NCBI GenBank assembly: GCA_014730005.1
Contig: WJIY01000042.1
Coordinates: 1-35,674 of the forward strand
DNA length: 35,674 nt
Reading direction: 5' to 3'
Source: Candidatus Babelota bacterium
GTDB lineage: Bacteria > Babelota > Babeliae > Babelales > UASB340
Made by a program: the position numbers and the translations under genes. Below, in pieces: positions 16,483 through 26,641 of the stretch. Within the stretch, counting starts at the first letter, position 1, and each line of letters opens with the position of its first letter. The notes under the pieces are model-generated. The model was given only the letters and a program-made list of their open reading frames with translations. It searched no databases and was not told the origin of the DNA.

Positions 16483-16566
16483 AGTTTAATAAAGTAAAAA
16501 GCAAGTAATTTAAACATGCAATTTGTTAATAGGTTTACAAAGTTTTACTAATCAGGAGAAGAAATT

Positions 16567-17592
16567 ATGAAAAATTTTTATATTACATGGTTTTTTATAC
16601 TTGTTTGTATAAGTTTTTTTAAAATTAATTCACAAAAATTTATAGCGAAAATTGAGCCGTTAGATTCTAATAATAGTAAATCGAATAATATTTTTAATGA
16701 GGTTGTACAGGAATCAAAGGAAAATGGATTGCAAGATATGAATAAAAAAAGAATAAGTCCCCAATGGAAAGAAAAAATAGCTGAGCAGATTGATCAAGAT
16801 GTTCAATTAATCAAGCAAATTATTCTTGAGGGTGAGCCAGACAAGGATGAGGTGAGAGATTTTATAAGTTTATTTAAGGAACAAAGATATTGGTTGGATA
16901 AAATGATTACAGGAACCAAATATTTTTTTGATCCTAAATATAACGCTCTTATGCAAAAGAAGGCAGCGTTACAAAGAGTTGCAAAGGCACAAGAAAAAGC
17001 GGATAAATTTTTAAAAGAACTAGTAGATTCTGATGGATTAGAAGAAAATGTTTATAAAAAGTTACGTTTAGTTATTTTGTATGATATTAATTCATTAATT
17101 CAGAATGCTATTGAGACTGGAACAGCTAATAAATTTTCTACTGGAATTTCTGAGCGAAAAATAAAAGAAACGGCAAAAGATGTTTTTCAGGATTATAAGG
17201 ATAAACGGGCTAAAAGCTTAATTATTGAAAATCAAGTAAAATTAGAAATCGATAAAATTGAAAATGAATTAGTCCGAATTAAGCATGAATTAGAAAAACA
17301 AAAATTAGAAACAGAATTAACTGAGAAAAAAATGATAGAAAAGATTGAGAATAAAAATAGAATAATTTTGGAATTAGAAATGCTTTTAGATAAAACAATG
17401 CAAAATATGGAAAAACTCAAAAAAGAAGAAGCATTAAGAACAAAAATGCAACAAGATGAAAAATATAGAAAGATTATAGAAGATAAAAATAAGGAAAACT
17501 TAGATTTACAATTAAAACTTAAAACTTTGCAAAGAAAAGTTTCTGATTTAAAAAATGAATTACAAAAATATAAAACGACAAATGAGGAATAA
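16567..17592 (+). CDS. Exported coiled-coil protein of unknown function
   Basis: 341 residues with an N-terminal signal sequence (YITWFFILVCISFF, possible cleavage after INSQ). A linker and helical middle (about 60-210) are followed by an unbroken charged coiled coil from about 215 to the end, dense in Lys, Glu and Leu with a heptad rhythm (KLEIDKIENELVRIKHELE, LQRKVSDLKNELQKY). No catalytic motif or known domain was recognised. The strong AGGAGAAG 6 nt before the ATG fixes the start. It is followed by a 532-bp gap containing a repeat element. A structural or tethering role in the periplasm is only a guess. Confidence 0.7.
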   Translation: MKNFYITWFFILVCISFFKINSQKFIAKIEPLDSNNSKSNNIFNEVVQESKENGLQDMNKKRISPQWKEKIAEQIDQDVQLIKQIILEGEPDKDEVRDFISLFKEQRYWLDKMITGTKYFFDPKYNALMQKKAALQRVAKAQEKADKFLKELVDSDGLEENVYKKLRLVILYDINSLIQNAIETGTANKFSTGISERKIKETAKDVFQDYKDKRAKSLIIENQVKLEIDKIENELVRIKHELEKQKLETELTEKKMIEKIENKNRIILELEMLLDKTMQNMEKLKKEEALRTKMQQDEKYRKIIEDKNKENLDLQLKLKTLQRKVSDLKNELQKYKTTNEE

Positions 17593-18124
17593 AAAAATAA
17601 GAATAACTATTTAACGCAAACCCGACAGTTGTTTTGTAATAAAATAAGTATAATATTTATAAATTCGCTTCCTTGAGTGATTTTGCAAATACGATATTTT
17701 TTTGATATATTTGCCGCCGTTTCTATTATTATTTGTAATAACGCTATATTTGGCCAAAGATCTATTGTGGATACTTCCGTCCTTGCTAAAGACTACGACG
17801 GAGTATGCAAGATAATATTTTAGTATGAGTAAAATCACTCAGGATGTGCGGTTGAAGAAAATTTTATCTCAGGATTAATAGAATAGTTATTTTTGAGATT
17901 ATCAGTTATCGAACTTGCATTATTTAACAAAAATACAATTTGAATAAAATACATTTTTTTTGAACGCCCTATTCACAATGCTTGTTTAGATTTGCGATTT
18001 ATGCTGATCAATGATATATTCATTTCTTAATTATTAGTTGATTATGAGCTTTTTTATTTATTAAATATAAAAAAGCTTAGCGGGATAATTTTTTTAATAA
18101 AAACCTTGTTGGGGAGGATTTCTT
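17593..18124. other. 532-bp intergenic region
   Basis: No credible gene. A 75-codon minus-strand frame (17611-17838) overlaps the repeat described at 17611-17867, has no ribosome binding site and looks incidental. From 17868 to 18040 nothing is recognisable. At 18047-18077 an 11-bp perfect stem (AGCTTTTTTAT / ATAAAAAAGCT) with a 9-nt loop lies in the probable leader of the next gene. Confidence 0.5.
17611..17867 (+). repeat. Intergenic repeat element, copy A
   Basis: About 257 bp that resembles 35316-35530 in the same orientation: both begin TTAAC-CAAAC, contain TTATAAA, a CCTTGAGTGATTTTGCAAA-like block, an AAGACTACGACGGA / AAAACTATGATGGA block, and an AAAATCACTCAGGATG-like block ending in AGAAAATT. 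The blocks 17670-17686 and 17829-17844 are inverted repeats of each other (16 pairs with one bulge and one G-U). It looks like a degenerate non-autonomous mobile element or a structured RNA; which one is unresolved. Confidence 0.55.
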
Positions 18125-19930
18125 GTGAAGTTTAAAATTAATAAATATGTTTTATTTTTATATTCAATTGTATTTAGCTTTAGTTTTATTACAGTTTTTT
18201 CTGAAGATAGTAATACTGCTTTAAAAGCATTAGATAATAATACAAATTTAGTAATATTAAAAAATGCTTTTGAAAATTTAAAAGATTTGGATTATTACAA
18301 TTCAACTAAATTATCTGTGTTGGTTCCAGGAGGAAGGCAGCTTAATCTGGATTGGGGTTTTAAGGGATCTGGAGATATTTTGGAAGCTTTTCCTGATATA
18401 AATATTTCTGTTGTTAATTTGAATAAAGAATTAGATGTTGGTTTATCAGGAAAGGACAACAAATTTAATTGGGCCGTTTTTGCAAAAATAGTTGCTCAAA
18501 ATAAATTTAAAAATTTGTTTCAAAATGAATTACAAGAGTATTTCTCAGGAATATCATGGTTTTTAAGTCCGAAGGCCTCACCTTTAAAAATTTTTGCATT
18601 AAAATTATTTTTATTGTTGAAGCATCCTTTTCCTGATGGATTTGAGTTTAAACGAAAGATAGAAATTTTAAGATTATTATTTAGGCTAAGTCAAAGTAAC
18701 ATTAGTGAAATATCTAATATAAACCGTCCTTTATCTAGCTATTTTCCTAAAGCGTTAGTTCAAATTTTAGAAGATAATGTTTCTGTAGAATGGAGACAAT
18801 TTATTGATCAGGCTTGGAATAGTTTTGCAAAAGGACTCAATGATTATAAATTTAAAAAAGATGGTTCCTATGATAAAGATATATTTGGTAGATATGTAAA
18901 AGGATTTGTTTTTGATAATAATTCTGTTGCACAGGCTTGCTATAATTCTTTATCTAAAAAGATTGGTAATATTTCTGATCTTGATGATGAAATTAGTAAA
19001 ATAGCTGGATCGAAATATGAAATTATAGATTATAGTGATTATGATAAATATGGTGCTTTAAAGAATTATAATTTTATTGGCAGCAAAGATTTTGGACGAA
19101 TGAATATTGAATCAAAAATTGATAATAATATACCTGAACAAATAAAAAAAGTTGTTTTTAGTGTTCATGATTTGCCTGCGGTAATTAAGTTTGAGGAATC
19201 TGATAATAGGATTTGGTTATTATATATTTCTGAAAAATTATATTTTTTAGATTCAATCAAGCTTTTGTGCGCATCATTATTAGATGTCTTTAAAAATTAC
19301 AAGAAGATAAAAGCAACTTTGCCTGAGAATGATTATCAAGAAGATAACAATCAAAACGAAATTAAATTGGCTGAATTCACTGCAAAAAAACAAGATTTAA
19401 ATAATAAAATTAATGCTTTATTCTTAAATTTGCAGGAAGAAAAAAAGAATTTAATAAAGAAAAAGAAAAATAGTACTGGAAGCATATTAGATCTTAATTT
19501 GATAGAAAAATCTCAAGATAAGATTAATGATCTTGAAAAACAAATATCCTCTTTGAAAATTGAATTAATTGAAGTTGAAAAACAGATTAAAATAATTGAA
19601 AAAAATCCGTATGATATTTTTGGAATAAATAATAATTCGGAAAACAAAAAAAATATATTCAACTTTATAATTAACGCCGTTATTAGCAGTCCTGAATTTA
19701 ATGGGATGCTAAAAGATTTAAGTTATAATTCGAAATATTTCAAAGAACTTAAAGAAGATTTGTTCAAAAAGATTGTTTGTGTTTTAAAAAATACAGAGAA
19801 TCTTAAATCTAATTTAGAAATTTATAGATATTTAATATCAACAATTTTACCAGAGTTTAAAGATGAATTTGAAAATATGACAAAGGAACTAGAAGAGCCC
19901 AATTTGTTTTTAAACTTATTGAACGGATAA
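18125..19930 (+). CDS. Large exported protein of unknown function, first of a pair
   Basis: 601 residues starting at GTG, supported by the strong Shine-Dalgarno GGGGAGGA upstream. Signal peptide: YVLFLYSIVFSFSFITVFS with likely cleavage near residue 27. The mature N-terminal third has a mixed alpha/beta character (LSVLVPGGRQLNLDWGFKG, DINISVVNLN), the middle is helical, and about 410-495 forms a lysine-rich coiled coil (LNNKINALFLNLQEEKK, INDLEKQISSLKIELIEVEK). No known family was recognised. The next exported-protein gene begins 17 bp downstream, so both are probably co-transcribed. A helical C terminus without a terminal membrane strand suggests a periplasmic or secreted location. Confidence 0.7.
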   Translation: MKFKINKYVLFLYSIVFSFSFITVFSEDSNTALKALDNNTNLVILKNAFENLKDLDYYNSTKLSVLVPGGRQLNLDWGFKGSGDILEAFPDINISVVNLNKELDVGLSGKDNKFNWAVFAKIVAQNKFKNLFQNELQEYFSGISWFLSPKASPLKIFALKLFLLLKHPFPDGFEFKRKIEILRLLFRLSQSNISEISNINRPLSSYFPKALVQILEDNVSVEWRQFIDQAWNSFAKGLNDYKFKKDGSYDKDIFGRYVKGFVFDNNSVAQACYNSLSKKIGNISDLDDEISKIAGSKYEIIDYSDYDKYGALKNYNFIGSKDFGRMNIESKIDNNIPEQIKKVVFSVHDLPAVIKFEESDNRIWLLYISEKLYFLDSIKLLCASLLDVFKNYKKIKATLPENDYQEDNNQNEIKLAEFTAKKQDLNNKINALFLNLQEEKKNLIKKKKNSTGSILDLNLIEKSQDKINDLEKQISSLKIELIEVEKQIKIIEKNPYDIFGINNNSENKKNIFNFIINAVISSPEFNGMLKDLSYNSKYFKELKEDLFKKIVCVLKNTENLKSNLEIYRYLISTILPEFKDEFENMTKELEEPNLFLNLLNG

Positions 19931-19947
19931 TATATTGGGGTATAAAA

Positions 19948-21345
19948 ATGATGCAATTTGATTTTTTAAATAAAATCTTTATAAAGTTTCTAATATTTTT
20001 AGTAATTATTGGGATGTCTTTTTTAAAGGCTGAAAATTTTTACAAAATTGATTTGCTTTCAAAAAAACAGAAAATTGATTTATTAATGGATGAAATATCT
20101 TATTTGCGGGATACTGTTTTAGACGAAGAATTTTTATTTGATTGTGATTTGCAAGATTTTAGTAATTTATCTGTTTATCTAAAAAATGAAATTGATTTCG
20201 ATTTTGAATCTATTTTATTGGATTTGAATAATAATAAATTAAATATTCAACAAATAAGAATGTTATTATTGTTGGTTGAATTAGAAAAAAGAGCTATTTA
20301 TAAAATAAGCATTTTGAATGCTGCGAATATAGATTTATTAGGGCCTGAGCAATATAAAAGAATTAAGCTTGAATTGTTGAATCTTTTTTACAGGGATATA
20401 CAAAAACATAAAAAAGATTTTTTGAATACCCAAACTAATTGTAAAGTAGATGAATCTTTGAATAAAGGATTTGGCTTTGAAAATATTAAGATAAAATTTT
20501 TTAATGATACTTACATTACAAATTGTGTGAAAAAAATTTTAACTAATTTTGGTTATGCAAATATATTTAATTTTTTTAAAAAAATTAATTCTAATAAGTT
20601 GTTAAATACTGATTTGTATGAGAATAATTTAAATTTTTGCCAAGATTATGTTCAAATTATTGATCAATATAAAAAAGATGATTTTAGTATATTGACCTTT
20701 GATCAAAATAAAATAGAAGTATTAATTAAAACTATTCAAGAAAAAAAAACAGCTTATAAAAAAATAATAGGAGATAATAATTATCCGGGAGATAAAACTT
20801 TTTTTCAAGATGGTATTATCATTTTGGATTTAATGATTAGTTGTTTAATTAAAATTAAGAATAGGATTGAATTATTCAAAGAGTTTTTAATTGATTTGGG
20901 TAATTTTGATGATTTTAAAAAAGATATAATTATCAAACATCTTGTTTTATTAGAAAGTGATGATTTTAGAAAAATATTAGATTTTGAAAAATTCAATCAT
21001 TATTTAAGTTTATATAATCAATTGGTCAGAGATTATGTAAAGTTAGATGGTTTAAATAAAGATACGTTTAGATTTAAGCTTTGTTATGTTATTTCGAAAT
21101 TAGAAGGTTTAAAAAAAGAAAGTGGTGGATTTTTAAAATCTATATTTAATAAAAAAATTAATATATTACATTGCTTAATAAATAATATGCTTGGAATTTT
21201 AAATAAAATACATGAAAAATTAATAGAAAAAAATGAGTGTAAATCAACATCTAGTTTTGTTAAAAAATTTTTAAATGGTGAGATAGAAGTTCCTGATAAA
21301 GTTAAAAAGGTTTTGCTTGCAGCATTTCAATCTGTTTTAGAATAG
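19948..21345 (+). CDS. Large exported protein of unknown function, second of a pair
   Basis: 465 residues with an N-terminal signal peptide (FIKFLIFLVIIGMSF, likely cleavage after LKAEN near residue 30). The rest is strongly helical, rich in Leu, Ile, Asn and Lys, with scattered cysteines (DCDLQD, TNCKVD, CVKKIL, FCQDY, NECKST). No motif or known domain was found, and no clear similarity by eye to the preceding product. A GGGG element 10 nt before the ATG and the 17-bp spacing suggest co-expression with the 18125 gene. The two may act together outside the inner membrane, but no function can be assigned. Confidence 0.68.
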   Translation: MMQFDFLNKIFIKFLIFLVIIGMSFLKAENFYKIDLLSKKQKIDLLMDEISYLRDTVLDEEFLFDCDLQDFSNLSVYLKNEIDFDFESILLDLNNNKLNIQQIRMLLLLVELEKRAIYKISILNAANIDLLGPEQYKRIKLELLNLFYRDIQKHKKDFLNTQTNCKVDESLNKGFGFENIKIKFFNDTYITNCVKKILTNFGYANIFNFFKKINSNKLLNTDLYENNLNFCQDYVQIIDQYKKDDFSILTFDQNKIEVLIKTIQEKKTAYKKIIGDNNYPGDKTFFQDGIIILDLMISCLIKIKNRIELFKEFLIDLGNFDDFKKDIIIKHLVLLESDDFRKILDFEKFNHYLSLYNQLVRDYVKLDGLNKDTFRFKLCYVISKLEGLKKESGGFLKSIFNKKINILHCLINNMLGILNKIHEKLIEKNECKSTSSFVKKFLNGEIEVPDKVKKVLLAAFQSVLE

Positions 21346-21713
21346 CTATTTTTGTTTATTTTTGTAATATGAGCAATATTATAAAAATATTTTTATAAGT
21401 TTATATTTTTTGATTGTAGCTGAAAATTATTCAAAAAGAATTTGAGGGGTTCAAATTTGGAGTTTCATTTTCAGATTTCGAATTAATCAAAGATCTGCTA
21501 GATGGGTTTATTATAATCTTAAATTATATTTTATAAAATCTTAGTCGATTGATATAAAATCTAGTTGATTTTTTAGTTTATTAACTTATAATAATCACTT
21601 GGTTGGTAATTGACTATATTTTTTACATTGTCGATATTGGTTAGTTTTGTAAGTTTATTAGTAAAGTTGAGTAATATTTTAAAATGTTATTTTAAAAATT
21701 AGAGGAGTTTTGT
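21346..21713 (+). promoter_or_regulatory. groESL upstream region with tandem repeat and candidate promoter
   Basis: 368 bp without a gene. No CIRCE operator (TTAGCACTC-N9-GAGTGCTAA) was found. Two direct repeats of the form ATAAAATCT-AGT-GATT start at 21533 and 21554, a 21-bp period placing them on the same face of the helix. A candidate promoter follows: TTGACT (21610-21615), 17-bp spacer, GATATT (21633-21638), about 75 bp before groES. The repeats could be the operator of an alternative heat-shock regulator. Confidence 0.35.
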
Positions 21714-22007
21714 ATGGCACAAAAAATTATACCTCTTTATGATCGGGTTCTCTTAAAAAGAACAGAAAGTGAACAAAAATCTGCTGGAGGGATTATAATT
21801 CCTGATACTGCAAAAGAAAAAACACAAATTGGATTAGTTGAATCAGTTGGGGAGGGTAAGATTACTAAAGATGGATCGATTAAAAAATTAAAGGTAAAAC
21901 CGGGAGATAAAGTTCTTTTTGGAAAATATTCTGGCACAGAAATAGCATTTGGTGGTGAAGAATATTTGATTGTAAGAGAGGATGAAATATTAGGTATTGT
22001 CAAATAA
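21714..22007 (+). CDS. groES: GroES co-chaperonin
   Basis: The 97-residue heptameric lid of the GroEL cage. Diagnostic parts: [10 protein letters not shown] at the N terminus, the mobile loop around [14 protein letters not shown] that docks on GroEL, and the C-terminal [14 protein letters not shown]. Length and order of motifs are normal. It is preceded by GAGGAG and followed by groEL after 61 bp. A standard two-gene operon. Confidence 0.97.
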   Translation: MAQKIIPLYDRVLLKRTESEQKSAGGIIIPDTAKEKTQIGLVESVGEGKITKDGSIKKLKVKPGDKVLFGKYSGTEIAFGGEEYLIVREDEILGIVK

Positions 22008-22032
22008 AACGGTAGATAGATAAAGGGGATAA

Positions 22033-23709
<1,677 letters not shown>

Positions 23710-23725
23710 TAAGTGATTAAGTTTT

Positions 23726-23766
23726 TTAGAAAAAAGGGCTTGAAAATTTCAAGCCCTTTTTTCTAA
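23726..23766. terminator. Bidirectional terminator between groEL and gpmI
   Basis: A perfect 20-bp inverted repeat (core AAAAAAGGGCTTGAAA / TTTCAAGCCCTTTTTT) with T runs on both strands sits between the convergent groEL and gpmI genes, 16 bp after groEL and 11 bp after gpmI. It should stop transcription from both sides. Confidence 0.9.
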
Positions 23767-23777
23767 TTTTGAAGTTG

Positions 23778-25358
23778 CTATTCAAGAGTTATTATTTTTT
23801 GGTCCATTTTTGCAGGAATTTTTAGATTTAAATATTTCAAAATTGTAGGGGCTATGTTTGCGAGGCCAAATTTTGGTTTTTTATATTTTTTAGATGTCTT
23901 TTTATTTTCATAGTATTTGTTGATCAACATAAATATTACAGGATTAGTGGTATGAGAAGTTTTATATTTATTTTTCATTTCTTCAGCATTACCATGATCT
24001 GCTGTAATAAAAATTGTTCCATTTTGTTTTTCAATCACTTCTTTATATAATTTTTCTAATTGAATATCTAAAAATTCACATGCTTTTTTTGTTGCTGCAA
24101 AATTTCCAGAGTGTCCCACCATATCTGGATTTGCGTAATTAACTAAATAAAAATATGCAGGATCTTTTTTTAATGAATCTAAAATATGATTAGTAATCTT
24201 TTGTGCAGACATTTCTGGATTATCAATATAATTTTTAGTTTTTATTGATGGTATTAGCGTGTATTTTTCATTAGGAAGTTTTTTTTCTTTTCTTCCTCTA
24301 AAAAAATAAGTTACGTGTGCATATTTTTCAGTTTCTGCAATGATGTAAACTTTTTTATTGGTTTGTTTTGATATCTCATCTAAAAGCGTATTTTCTATTT
24401 TTTCTTTTTCAAAAATAATATCATTATCGAATTTAGAAAATTCATTTTTGTATCTAGTAGTGGTTATAAAAAAAGAAAGTGTTCCTTTAGTTGAATTAAG
24501 ATTTTTGACTTTAAATTCATTAAAATTCGGATCAATGAAACATCGAGTTAGTTGTCTTGCTCTATCTGGCCTAAAATTGAAAAATATTATTCCATCCCCT
24601 TTTTCAATTATACCATCAGAAATTAATCGTATTGGTTTTAAAAATTCGTCAGTGTTTTTTTGTTTGTAGGAATTTTCTAGGGCTGCTTGCCATGTTAAAT
24701 TTTTTAAATTTTTATTTTGATTACTACATAAAATATCATAACTTTGTTTTGTTCTATTCCAGTTTTTATCTCTATCCATTGCATAAAATCTACCATGTAA
24801 AGATGCAATTTTTCCTAAATTTAATTTATTGCAAAAATCTTGTAATTTTTGTAGATATTGGCGTGCAGATTTTGGAGCAGTATCTCTTCCATCTAAAAAT
24901 GTATGAATGTAAACTTTTTTAAGTCCAATTTTTTTAGCAAGCTTTATTAATGCATATAGGTGTTTTTCATGACTATGGATTCCCGCGTCTGATAGCAATC
25001 CCATAAGATGTAATGCATGATTATTTTTTTTTTTTAATTTTTCAAAATTTTTAATTAATAGTTTGTTTTTAAAAAAATCACCATTTTTTATTGATTCATT
25101 AAATTTTTTTAAGATTGTTTTTACAATTCTACCACTTCCAATACAAGTATGCCCTACTTCTGAATTACCCATATATTTTTTAGGTAAACCAACAGCTTCT
25201 CCAGATGCTTTTAATAAACAATTTGGATATTTTTGTAACCAATTTTTAAAATTAGGCATGTTGGCAGCCGCAACGGCGTTTCCTTCTTTTTGTCTTGAAT
25301 ATCCAAAACCATCTAAAATTATTAGTAGATTCGGTCTTTTTTTATCATTTTTTGTCAT
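23778..25358 (-). CDS. gpmI: 2,3-bisphosphoglycerate-independent phosphoglycerate mutase
   Basis: Interconverts 3- and 2-phosphoglycerate in lower glycolysis, using two Mn ions. The alkaline-phosphatase-like fold is evident: LLIILDGFG (11-19, metal-binding Asp16), GNSEVGH (64-70, nucleophile Ser66), FLDGRDTAP, GRFYAMDRD, FFNFRPDRARQ, NPDMVGHSGN and TADHGNAEEM near the end with the second set of metal ligands. 526 residues, slightly above the usual 510. The start has AAGGAAATAC before it. It is convergent with groEL and divergent from the small membrane protein gene at 25452. Confidence 0.97.
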   Translation of the reverse strand: MTKNDKKRPNLLIILDGFGYSRQKEGNAVAAANMPNFKNWLQKYPNCLLKASGEAVGLPKKYMGNSEVGHTCIGSGRIVKTILKKFNESIKNGDFFKNKLLIKNFEKLKKKNNHALHLMGLLSDAGIHSHEKHLYALIKLAKKIGLKKVYIHTFLDGRDTAPKSARQYLQKLQDFCNKLNLGKIASLHGRFYAMDRDKNWNRTKQSYDILCSNQNKNLKNLTWQAALENSYKQKNTDEFLKPIRLISDGIIEKGDGIIFFNFRPDRARQLTRCFIDPNFNEFKVKNLNSTKGTLSFFITTTRYKNEFSKFDNDIIFEKEKIENTLLDEISKQTNKKVYIIAETEKYAHVTYFFRGRKEKKLPNEKYTLIPSIKTKNYIDNPEMSAQKITNHILDSLKKDPAYFYLVNYANPDMVGHSGNFAATKKACEFLDIQLEKLYKEVIEKQNGTIFITADHGNAEEMKNKYKTSHTTNPVIFMLINKYYENKKTSKKYKKPKFGLANIAPTILKYLNLKIPAKMDQKIITLE

Positions 25359-25451
25359 CTGTATTTCCTTTTTTTACAAATTTTATTTTCCATTTAAATT
25401 ATAAATTTATAGTGCTAGTTTGATTTTACAAAAAACGATGGGATTTTTAGT

Positions 25452-25856
25452 ATGTTTAAAAATAATTTTAAATTTATTTTTATTTTTTTATTTATTTTTT
25501 ATACAACTGGGTTTTGTGTTTCCTCTGATTTAGATTCTTTAATTGAGAGTGGGGAAACAATAGATTTTTGTGAAGAAGAGAAGAACTCTATAGATGTTTC
25601 AAACTTTGAAGAAACGAAAGATGTTTTTGAAGAACAAGATTATGATGAGGAGGAAGAGCTTGATTATAGTAATTTGGACTTAAATGATTTATCTGAATCA
25701 GAAGATATAAAGCTTACAACCAAAAATAAAATATATTTTGCTTTACAATATTTAAAGTATCATGTTAAAGAAAATGTTAAGTGGTATTTAACTTATTTAT
25801 TAATTGGTTCTACTACTGCCATGTGTATTATTTATAAATTAAAACGCAAAAAATGA
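25452..25856 (+). CDS. Small acidic bitopic membrane protein of unknown function
   Basis: 134 residues. An N-terminal hydrophobic segment (about 7-24, signal peptide or anchor) is followed by a very acidic region (about 27-88) and a C-terminal membrane helix (about 111-128) ending in a positive tail KLKRKK, which favours a cytoplasmic C terminus. The acidic part contains DYSNLDLNDL (71-80), nearly identical to DYSNLDLDDL in the predicted barrel protein encoded at 5711-7174. The stop overlaps the rsmE start (ATGA), so the two are translationally coupled. No known family was recognised. Confidence 0.66.
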   Translation: MFKNNFKFIFIFLFIFYTTGFCVSSDLDSLIESGETIDFCEEEKNSIDVSNFEETKDVFEEQDYDEEEELDYSNLDLNDLSESEDIKLTTKNKIYFALQYLKYHVKENVKWYLTYLLIGSTTAMCIIYKLKRKK

Positions 25857-26641
25857 TAAATACTTCAACGAAAAACAATAAACATTTTTTTTCAATTTTT
25901 GTATCTGATCTTTCGAATTTAATTCAAGGATGTATTAATAACCAAATTATTATTTGCGACAAACGTTTGTATAAACGATTAATTTCTGTTTTGCGATTAA
26001 AGCCTAATGATTATTTTATTTTGTTTGATTATCAATACAATATAATTTTTTCTTTAGATAAAAAGACATTTGAAAATAAAAAATGTATTTGTGCAAATTT
26101 GATACAACAAAAACGAAATAAGCCATTTAATACTGAAATTATTTTTTGTCCTGCCCTTTTGAAAAAGAGCTCATTTGAGAATATTATTTATTTTTCGGCT
26201 CAAATGGGAGCAACAAAAATTATTCCTGTTTTGACAGAAAAAGTTCAAAGAAAATTTGAAGGTGAAAAAGAGCGACAGAGATTAGAAAAAATTATTATTT
26301 CAGCTTGCGAGCAATCAAAAAATTTTAATGTGCCAGAATTGTGTGGAGCTTTGAATTTAAAAAAAATTTTTAAAAAAATAGAAGAAGAAGAATCTAAAAA
26401 TTCAAAAAAGGTATTATTTGATTATTCCGGTAGCCCATTAATTATGTTACTTAATGAGATCCATAATGAAAAAACAATAAAAGTTTTTATATTAATTGGA
26501 CCTGAAGGTGACTTTACTACTTCTGAGATTTCTTTAATAAGAGAAAATAATTTTAAATTATATAAATTAACCCCAACTATTTTAAGATCAACACAGGCAG
26601 CCGCTGTAGGATTGGGAAGTATTAGAAGTGTTGCAGATTAG
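25853..26641 (+). CDS. rsmE: RsmE 16S rRNA m3U1498 methyltransferase
   Basis: SAM-dependent SPOUT methyltransferase acting on U1498 of 16S rRNA in the 30S subunit. An N-terminal PUA-like part (about 10-85, HFFSIFVSDL to a VLRLKPND element) precedes the knotted domain: ACEQSKNFNVP (151-161), LIGPEGDFTTSEI (214-226) and ILRSTQAAAVGLGSI (243-257). The last block normally reads LRTETA; here Glu is Gln. 262 residues, normal. It shares an ATGA overlap with the preceding gene, and its stop overlaps the stop of tsaB on the other strand by 3 bp. Confidence 0.92.
   Translation: MINTSTKNNKHFFSIFVSDLSNLIQGCINNQIIICDKRLYKRLISVLRLKPNDYFILFDYQYNIIFSLDKKTFENKKCICANLIQQKRNKPFNTEIIFCPALLKKSSFENIIYFSAQMGATKIIPVLTEKVQRKFEGEKERQRLEKIIISACEQSKNFNVPELCGALNLKKIFKKIEEEESKNSKKVLFDYSGSPLIMLLNEIHNEKTIKVFILIGPEGDFTTSEISLIRENNFKLYKLTPTILRSTQAAAVGLGSIRSVAD

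Noticed and set aside
17611-17838. 75-codon minus-strand frame in the intergenic region
   Set aside because: It coincides with the repeat element, lacks a ribosome binding site, and its similarity to the frame over copy B follows from the DNA repeat; the proteins align poorly.
17593-18124. tRNA or other known RNA gene in the largest intergenic gap
   Set aside because: No cloverleaf, no GTTC-type T arm and no GC-rich stem; only the repeat and a short hairpin were seen.
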